From Oscillospiraceae bacterium (GTDB lineage: Bacteria; Bacillota_A; Clostridia; Saccharofermentanales; Saccharofermentanaceae), in contig CADCPU010000129.1 of the NCBI GenBank assembly GCA_902803365.1, positions 1-5,067 on the forward strand: 5,067 bases of DNA. The letters run 5' to 3'. Of this stretch, positions 1-5,067 are shown one piece after another. A program made the position numbers and the translations under genes. Within the stretch, counting starts at the first letter, position 1. Each line of letters opens with the position of its first letter. The notes under the pieces were generated by a model that had not been told where the DNA came from, searched no databases, and saw only the letters and a list, made by a program, of their open reading frames with translations.

Positions 1-826
1 AAGGAACGCCGTACTTTTCTTCAAGAGCGTTACCGAGGTAGTTACCCAAAGTACCGCAGATACATGTCGTAGCAAGGCTCTCAGAAAGATGGGAGAGTTC
101 TTCAACTGTTGAGTTACAGTAGAGGAATACAGGATCAAGATCGAAGTTCTTGAACATCTCGATGATCTCAGGACGAGCGCTCTCAAAGAAGTTCTTGAAG
201 TTGATCTTATTTGTCTTAACGCCTTCTCTCGGCGGCTGAACGATAGACTGCAAGACTGCGTGGTCTGAGATATCAAAACCGGTAGCCCAGATACGGGACT
301 TAAAACCTTCACAGTGAACTGCTACGATCGGAACACCGACCTCATCTCTTACTTCATCAACGATGCTGTCGATATCCTCACCGATGATACCTGTTGCACA
401 GGAACTGGATACGAAGATAGCCTTCGGAGAATATCTCTTGTTTACTTCAAGGATTACGTTCCTAAGGGTATTTGTCGATCCGAAGATCGTATCGTTCTCG
501 TTCATGTCGGTTCCGACATAGATCGTGTCACTTGTAACGCCGCGCTTCTTGGACATTACCTTGGCCATATAGTAAGCACCTGCACCTGCTACGGAACAAC
601 CTGCAGGACCATGGTGGATAAGAGCTACATCACGGATACCGCAGAGCTGACCGAGTGCACAAGATGAAAGACATGTACTCGACTGCGAGAAGCATCTGGA
701 ACAACCCTTGAGTGTTCCGCACTCACTTTGTGTAGCGAGATCTTTTAATGTTCCTACGTAACCCGTGATCGAACCGATACGGTTCTCTCTTGTAGCCACG
801 TTGGAATTATTAAGATTGATAGGCAT
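1..826 (-). CDS. Nitrogenase component 1 family subunit, NifD-like (partial, C-terminus off the left edge)
   Basis: I translated 275 residues from ATG at 826 with no stop; full family members run about 450-500 residues. The start has a GAGG ribosome site 9 bases upstream. Seen: six cysteines (36, 42, 45, 52, 56, 62), then HGPAGC ending at C77, a TDMNENDTIFG block (107-117), SSSCATGIIGEDI with C143, and HCEGF (171-175). C52 (or C56), C77 and C143 match the P-cluster ligands of NifD/NifK/NifE. C257 lies 14 residues before KYGVP, exactly as the FeMo-cofactor ligand Cys275 does before KYGIP in Azotobacter NifD, so I call it D-like and not K-like. The segment after HCEGF is the same length as in NifD, but Gln191 becomes W180 and His195 becomes F184; the Arg96 region reads GAGA. 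It therefore probably reduces something other than N2, working with the NifH encoded upstream. A K-type partner is expected beyond the edge. Confidence 0.88.
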   Translation of the reverse strand, partial: MPINLNNSNVATRENRIGSITGYVGTLKDLATQSECGTLKGCSRCFSQSSTCLSSCALGQLCGIRDVALIHHGPAGCSVAGAGAYYMAKVMSKKRGVTSDTIYVGTDMNENDTIFGSTNTLRNVILEVNKRYSPKAIFVSSSCATGIIGEDIDSIVDEVRDEVGVPIVAVHCEGFKSRIWATGFDISDHAVLQSIVQPPREGVKTNKINFKNFFESARPEIIEMFKNFDLDPVFLYCNSTVEELSHLSESLATTCICGTLGNYLGNALEEKYGVP

Positions 827-852
827 GAATGTTTTCCTCACTTGAACTTAAA

Positions 853-1869
853 TTAGAAGCCTGCTTTTTCCTCGACTTCAGGACGTACCAGCTGGAGATC
901 TTCGGACAAGTATCTCTCACCGTTATCAGGAAGGAGCGGAACAATGAGCTTGCCCTTGTTCTCTTCCTTCTGAGCGAGCTTGATAGCTACTGCCAAAGAA
1001 GCACCTGCGGATGCTCCGACGAAGATTCCTTCATACTTAGCCAAGAGATGGATAGCACGAAGTGTCTCTGCATATGATACGAAATTGTACTCATCTGTAA
1101 GATCGTCACTGAAGTTAGCCGGAGCCATAGGTGTGATGCCGTTATCATCATGTACCTGATGGATACCGTGGAAACCTCCGTCCTCAACACCGCTTACCAA
1201 AGGATTTGCAACATCGTTAGGATCAGGCTGTGTAATAACTACCTTAACATTAGGATTCTTCTCCTTAAGGTAACGGCTTACACCGTGTGTAGATCCACCC
1301 GTTCCTACACCACCGACAAAGATATCGATCTTTCCGTCAGTATCTTCCCAGATCTCAGGACCTGTGTGCTTATAGTGTGCGTTGATGTTATCAGGATTAT
1401 CGAGCTGTCTTGTTGCATATGCATTGTCAAGATCCTTAGTCATGTATGTGATAACATCGGCAAATGCTGCGATACCCTTTTCGAAAACGCCTGCGATGAG
1501 CTCCTGAGGAACTGATGCGATCTCTGCCTGGTATGCCTGGAGAAGCTTAAGTCTTTCTACGGATACGCCGTTCTGAAGACCGATCTTGAACTTGTAACCC
1601 TTAGCTGCTGCGAAAGCTGCCATTGCGATACCCGTGTTACCGCTCGTAAACTCAACAAGAGTTGTCTTATCAGGGCTGATGTCGCCTCTCTCTTCTGCTG
1701 CCTCGATGATCTCGAGAGCCATTCTGTCTTTATGTGATCCTGCAGGGTTAAAGTATTCGAGCTTTCCGGCTACTCTACCCTTAAGGCCCAATTCTTTTGC
1801 CAATCTCTTGAACTCGACTATCGGTGTATGTCCGACGAGTTCAGTAATGGAACCGTATATCTTACCCAT
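853..1869 (-). CDS. Divergent cysteine synthase / O-acetylserine sulfhydrylase-family PLP enzyme
   Basis: A complete 338-residue fold-type II PLP enzyme; typical CysK is about 300-310 residues. The Schiff-base lysine is K47 in NPAGSHKDR. The substrate-carboxylate loop TSGNTG is at 75-80, the PLP phosphate loop GTGGS at 189-193, the pyridine-nitrogen serine is probably S287 in GASAGAS, and the PDNGERYLS tail motif is at 314-322. It departs from CysK at the active site: H46 replaces the usual Val before the lysine, GLQNGVSVER replaces the LPETMSVER type, and the GIGAGFVP loop is replaced by a longer HGIHQVHDD stretch (234-242). These changes suggest a different acceptor or nucleophile, for example a homoserine ester or an alkyl thiol; that is inference. 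The start has GGAGGT 7 bases upstream. It lies 19 bases after nifH and 26 bases before the nifD-like gene, so it is almost certainly co-transcribed with the reductase. Cystathionine beta-synthase activity is an alternative. Confidence 0.9.
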   Translation of the reverse strand: MGKIYGSITELVGHTPIVEFKRLAKELGLKGRVAGKLEYFNPAGSHKDRMALEIIEAAEERGDISPDKTTLVEFTSGNTGIAMAAFAAAKGYKFKIGLQNGVSVERLKLLQAYQAEIASVPQELIAGVFEKGIAAFADVITYMTKDLDNAYATRQLDNPDNINAHYKHTGPEIWEDTDGKIDIFVGGVGTGGSTHGVSRYLKEKNPNVKVVITQPDPNDVANPLVSGVEDGGFHGIHQVHDDNGITPMAPANFSDDLTDEYNFVSYAETLRAIHLLAKYEGIFVGASAGASLAVAIKLAQKEENKGKLIVPLLPDNGERYLSEDLQLVRPEVEEKAGF

Positions 1870-1888
1870 TTTGCTACCTCCGTTCTTA

Positions 1889-3100
<1,212 letters not shown>

Positions 3101-3108
<8 letters not shown>

Positions 3109-3973
3109 GTGAGAACGTCTCCTTGACCTTGAGTCTTCTCTGATAGATCTGATCACCGAACTCCGACTTACCAGGAACTCCGACCGCATCTGCTCTGCAG
3201 TGCTGGCAATGTCTGAAAACATCGATATACTTCGAAGCTTTCGTCCTCGCCGCATCTATCTGCGGACAGGTCGGTGCCTTTACGTCCTTGAGTTCATGCT
3301 GCGGGATCAGAGGGATTATGTTATATATGCTTGCACCAGCCTCCTTAACTGTTTTCGCGATCGTCTCAATATGATCTCCGTTTATCTCGGGAACGAGGAC
3401 TGTGTTGACCTTGACCGTTATTCCTGCAGCTGCGACTTTTCTTATTCCGGCCAGCTGATTTTCGATCAGGATCTTAGCGCCCTCGACGCCTTCTATCTTC
3501 TTGCCGTGATAGATAATGTAAGCATTAAGCTTTTCTTCTATCTCGGGATCTACGGCATTTACCGTAACCGTCAGGGAATCGATCCCCACCTCAATGACTT
3601 CGTCTGCTCTTTCGTTAAGAAGAAGTCCGTTCGTACTCATACACTTGATAAGATTAGGAAATTTCTCTTTTACTATCCTGAACGTCTCCAGTGCATTGTC
3701 CGAAGCAAGTGTATCTCCGGGGCCTGCGATACCTGCGACCTTTATATCAGGGCAGATCTCCAGGGCTTTCTTGAGGATCTCTTCACTCTCTTCCGGCTTA
3801 AGTACCTTCGAAGTAACTCCCGGGCGTTCTTCAACATCGTTTATCGTTCTGTCGCAGAAGCGGCATGCGATGTTACAACCCGGACTTACAGGAAGGTGTA
3901 TCCTGCCTGCATTATTCTTGTGTCCGCCGAAGCACGGGTGAGAATTCTGCAGATCTTTATATGAATTACTCAT
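3101..3973 (-). CDS. nifB: NifB-like radical SAM protein, nitrogenase cofactor precursor synthase
   Basis: A complete 290-residue protein. NifB fuses two [4Fe-4S] clusters with SAM-derived carbide to make NifB-co, the core of nitrogenase cofactors. The N-terminal HPCFGGH (12-18) and GRIHLPVSPGC lead into the radical SAM motif CNIACRFC with C33, C37 and C40. GPGDTLA (84-90), KCMSTNGL (110-117) and TVNAVDPEI (137-145) follow the usual NifB order. The C-terminal FRHCQHCRADAVG carries C256 and C259, the CxxC that holds a substrate cluster in NifB. All the hallmark segments are present, so it should be active. It lacks the C-terminal NifX domain found in proteobacterial NifB; that domain is the next gene. 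ATG at 3973 has AGGTGA close upstream, and no in-frame alternative start would keep the N-terminal ligands. It opens the reductase gene group, directly after a terminator-like hairpin. Its presence implies that the NifD-like protein carries a complex Fe-S-carbide cofactor, unlike the DPOR or CfbCD enzymes. Confidence 0.93.
3118..3124 (-). promoter_or_regulatory. Ribosome binding site of the NifX-like gene, inside nifB
   Basis: AAGGAGA on the minus strand, about 9-10 bases before ATG at 3108 and inside the last codons of nifB. It supports the short start over the frame's upstream extension and suggests that translation of the two genes is coupled. Confidence 0.7.
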
Positions 3974-3995
3974 CTTTCACCTACTTTTTGGGCGC

Positions 3996-4042
3996 AAAAA
4001 ACCGGAGACGCTGTAAAACAGACGTTAATACTAGTCTCCGGT
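3996..4042 (-). terminator. Intrinsic terminator or attenuator between yezD and nifB
   Basis: Read on the minus strand, ACCGGAGAC (4042-4034) and GTCTCCGGT (4009-4001) form a perfect 9-base-pair stem around a 24-base loop. A run of six T (4001-3996) follows at once. It lies 12 bases after the yezD stop and only 22 bases before the nifB start. It therefore should end the cysK-yezD transcript, yet leaves no space for a full promoter between itself and nifB. Partial read-through or regulated attenuation is likely. The loop is larger than usual for a simple terminator and contains a small CTGT/ACAG hairpin (4021-4011). Confidence 0.75.
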
Positions 4043-4049
4043 ATGCCGG
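4038..4049 (-). promoter_or_regulatory. Possible competing hairpin overlapping the terminator
   Basis: On the minus strand CCGG-CATA-CCGG forms a 4-base-pair GC stem with a 4-base loop. Its second arm (4041-4038) is part of the upstream arm of the terminator, so the two cannot form together. A ribosome ending translation at the yezD stop (4057-4055) would cover the first arm. This is structure seen in the sequence; an antiterminator role is speculative, because CCGG is self-complementary and short. Confidence 0.25.
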
Positions 4050-4054
4050 TCTTA

Positions 4055-4204
4055 TTAAATTCTGAACTTCTCTGTCTTGTCGATCTGAATGACCTTGCCG
4101 TCCTGGATTATCAGGACAACATTTCCGTATCTTGTACTTTCAACAAGTTCCTTGACCTTGTCGAGATACGAACCGTTCTTCTCGACACTGTCTGTTGTTG
4201 CCAT
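4055..4204 (-). CDS. yezD: YezD family small protein (DUF2292)
   Basis: A 49-residue protein, complete from ATG at 4204 to TAA at 4055. The C-terminal half carries the signature of the DUF2292/YezD family: a short helix (YLDKVKELVESTRYG), then VVLIIQDGKVIQID ending in KTEKFRI. No signal peptide, membrane segment or cysteine is seen, and the only methionine is the start. The biochemical function of the family is not known to me. It occurs mainly in Firmicutes and is often near sulfur-assimilation genes, which agrees with its place 20 bases after cysK. It has a near-perfect ribosome site, suggesting strong expression. The terminator-like hairpin follows right after its stop, so it is probably the last gene of a cysK-yezD transcript. 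Confidence 0.85.
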   Translation of the reverse strand: MATTDSVEKNGSYLDKVKELVESTRYGNVVLIIQDGKVIQIDKTEKFRI

Positions 4205-4208
4205 ATCA

Positions 4209-4218
4209 GATCACCTCC
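4209..4218 (-). promoter_or_regulatory. Near-perfect Shine-Dalgarno site of yezD
   Basis: GGAGGTGATC on the minus strand is an uninterrupted 10-base match to the complement of the 16S rRNA 3' end. The GGAGG core is 9 bases before the ATG. It is the strongest ribosome site in the window and confirms that the 49-residue frame is a real gene. Confidence 0.8.
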
Positions 4219-4224
4219 GACTTA

Positions 4225-5067
4225 TCAGTCCTTGAAAAGAGGTGTAGAGAGATAACGGTCACCTGAATCAGGAAGCAATGCTACGATGACCTTGCCCTTG
4301 TTCTCAGGTCTCTTAGCGAGGATCTCTGCAGCCTTCAAAGCTGCACCGGAAGAGATACCTACGAGGATACCCTCGGATACTGCGAAAGCCTTGCCTTCAG
4401 CGAAAGCATCTTCATTCTCGATAGCGATGATCTCATCATAGATATCTGTGTTAAGAACTTCAGGAACAAATCCTGCACCGATACCCTGGATCTTATGTGC
4501 TCCTGCAACACCTGTTGAAAGAACTGCACTTGTCTTAGGCTCAACGGCTACGATCTTAACATTAGGATTCTGGGACTTGAGGTACTCACCGACACCTGTT
4601 ACTGTTCCGCCAGTACCTACGCCTGCTACAAAGATATCAACCTTTCCGTCTGTCTGCTCCCAGATCTCAGGACCTGTTGTCTCCTTGTGAACCTTAGGGT
4701 TAGCAGGGTTAATGAACTGTCCGAGGATGATGGATCCTTCGATCTCCTTATTGAGCTCCTCTGCCTTAGCGATAGCGCCCTTCATACCCTTAGCACCTTC
4801 TGTGAGAACGATCTCTGCACCGTATGCTTTAAGGAGTGTTCTTCTCTCGACGCTCATCGTCTCAGGAAGTGTAAGTATTGCTCTGTATCCTTTAGCTGCT
4901 GCAACTGCTGCAAGTCCGATACCCGTGTTACCGCTCGTAGGCTCGATGATCGTTGCACCGGGCTTCAAAAGGCCCTTCTGCTCAGCATCCTCGATCATGG
5001 AGAGTGCTACACGATCCTTAACAGATCCTGCCGGATTCAAGTACTCCAGCTTTGCAAGTACAGTTGC
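4225..5067 (-). CDS. cysK: Cysteine synthase A (O-acetylserine sulfhydrylase), N-terminus cut by the right edge
   Basis: 280 codons are visible; a full CysK has about 300-310, so roughly the first 25-30 residues lie beyond the window. The frame stays open through 5067, and a TTG at 5040 is internal (the Leu of [12 protein letters not shown]), not the start. It makes L-cysteine from O-acetylserine and sulfide in the cytoplasm. The Schiff-base lysine is in NPAGSVKDR (visible residue 17), followed by [42 protein letters not shown] for the PLP phosphate, [18 protein letters not shown] and [10 protein letters not shown]. All canonical CysK motifs are intact, in contrast to the divergent paralogue at 853-1869. 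It is followed after 20 bases by yezD, probably in one transcript. CysM or cystathionine beta-synthase is less likely given the exact CysK-type motifs. Confidence 0.93.
   Translation of the reverse strand, partial: ATVLAKLEYLNPAGSVKDRVALSMIEDAEQKGLLKPGATIIEPTSGNTGIGLAAVAAAKGYRAILTLPETMSVERRTLLKAYGAEIVLTEGAKGMKGAIAKAEELNKEIEGSIILGQFINPANPKVHKETTGPEIWEQTDGKVDIFVAGVGTGGTVTGVGEYLKSQNPNVKIVAVEPKTSAVLSTGVAGAHKIQGIGAGFVPEVLNTDIYDEIIAIENEDAFAEGKAFAVSEGILVGISSGAALKAAEILAKRPENKGKVIVALLPDSGDRYLSTPLFKD

Noticed and set aside
314..667. Plus-strand open frame of 117 codons opposite the nifD-like gene
   Set aside because: The minus strand here encodes the conserved HGPAGC, TDMNENDTIFG and HCEGF segments, so the plus-strand frame is a by-product.
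3109..3255. N-terminal 49-residue extension of the NifX-like frame
   Set aside because: It is inside nifB, Arg/Ser-rich and unlike the family; the ATG at 3108 has a good ribosome site and starts exactly at the domain.
3200..3964. Plus-strand open frame of 254 codons opposite nifB
   Set aside because: It is a shadow of the nifB coding frame; the opposite strand encodes every NifB motif and this product is not family-like.
4028..4033. TAGTAT on the minus strand as a -10 box for a nifB promoter
   Set aside because: No recognisable -35 hexamer at 17 bases upstream and no extended -10 TGN; it lies in the terminator loop and is too weak to annotate, though a start there would remove one arm of the hairpin.
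3974..4054. Riboswitch (S-box or T-box) in the gap before nifB
   Set aside because: The gap is 81 bases and holds only the terminator hairpin and short alternatives; no T-box or S-box core is visible.
5038..5040. TTG at 5040 as the start of cysK
   Set aside because: It encodes the Leu inside the conserved [13 protein letters not shown] segment, and the frame continues upstream in family-like sequence to the window edge.

Overview
The window looks like chromosomal DNA of an anaerobic Firmicute, most likely a Clostridia member. The reasons are moderate GC, strong GGAGG-type ribosome binding sites, a YezD (DUF2292) small protein beside cysK, and a NifB/NifH-type metallocluster system. All seven genes I can support lie on the minus strand and read right to left. 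Genes at both edges are cut. The coding is tight: the largest gap is 81 bases, and there is no stretch over 300 bases without a gene. I see no tRNA, rRNA, CRISPR array, insertion sequence or tandem repeat.

Layout in the direction of transcription (right to left): (1) 5067-4225, a canonical cysteine synthase, cysK, missing its N-terminus; (2) 4204-4055, yezD, 49 aa; (3) 4042-3996, a hairpin followed by a T-run that looks like an intrinsic terminator; (4) 3973-3101, a full-length NifB-like radical SAM protein; (5) 3108-2752, a NifX-type cofactor-binding protein overlapping nifB by 8 bases; (6) 2737-1889, a textbook NifH; (7) 1869-853, a second, divergent cysteine-synthase-family PLP enzyme; (8) 826-1, the N-terminal 275 residues of a NifD-like nitrogenase component 1 subunit that continues past the left edge.

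The gene set suggests a nitrogenase-like reductase dedicated to sulfur rather than nitrogen. NifB would build the Fe-S-carbide cluster precursor, the NifX-like protein would carry it, NifH would deliver electrons, and the NifD-like subunit would hold the active site. The NifD-like protein keeps the cysteine that binds the cofactor in nitrogenase (my alignment, C257 matching Azotobacter Cys275). It has lost the residues matching Gln191, His195 and the Arg96 region, which N2 reduction needs. A PLP sulfhydrylase-like gene sits between nifH and the nifD-like gene, and cysK-yezD lies just upstream. This fits a pathway that releases sulfide or a thiol from an organic sulfur compound and fixes it into an amino acid. 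The nearest described system I know is the methylthio-alkane reductase (MarBHDK) of Rhodospirillum rubrum. Whether this is a Mar enzyme or something different cannot be decided from the window.
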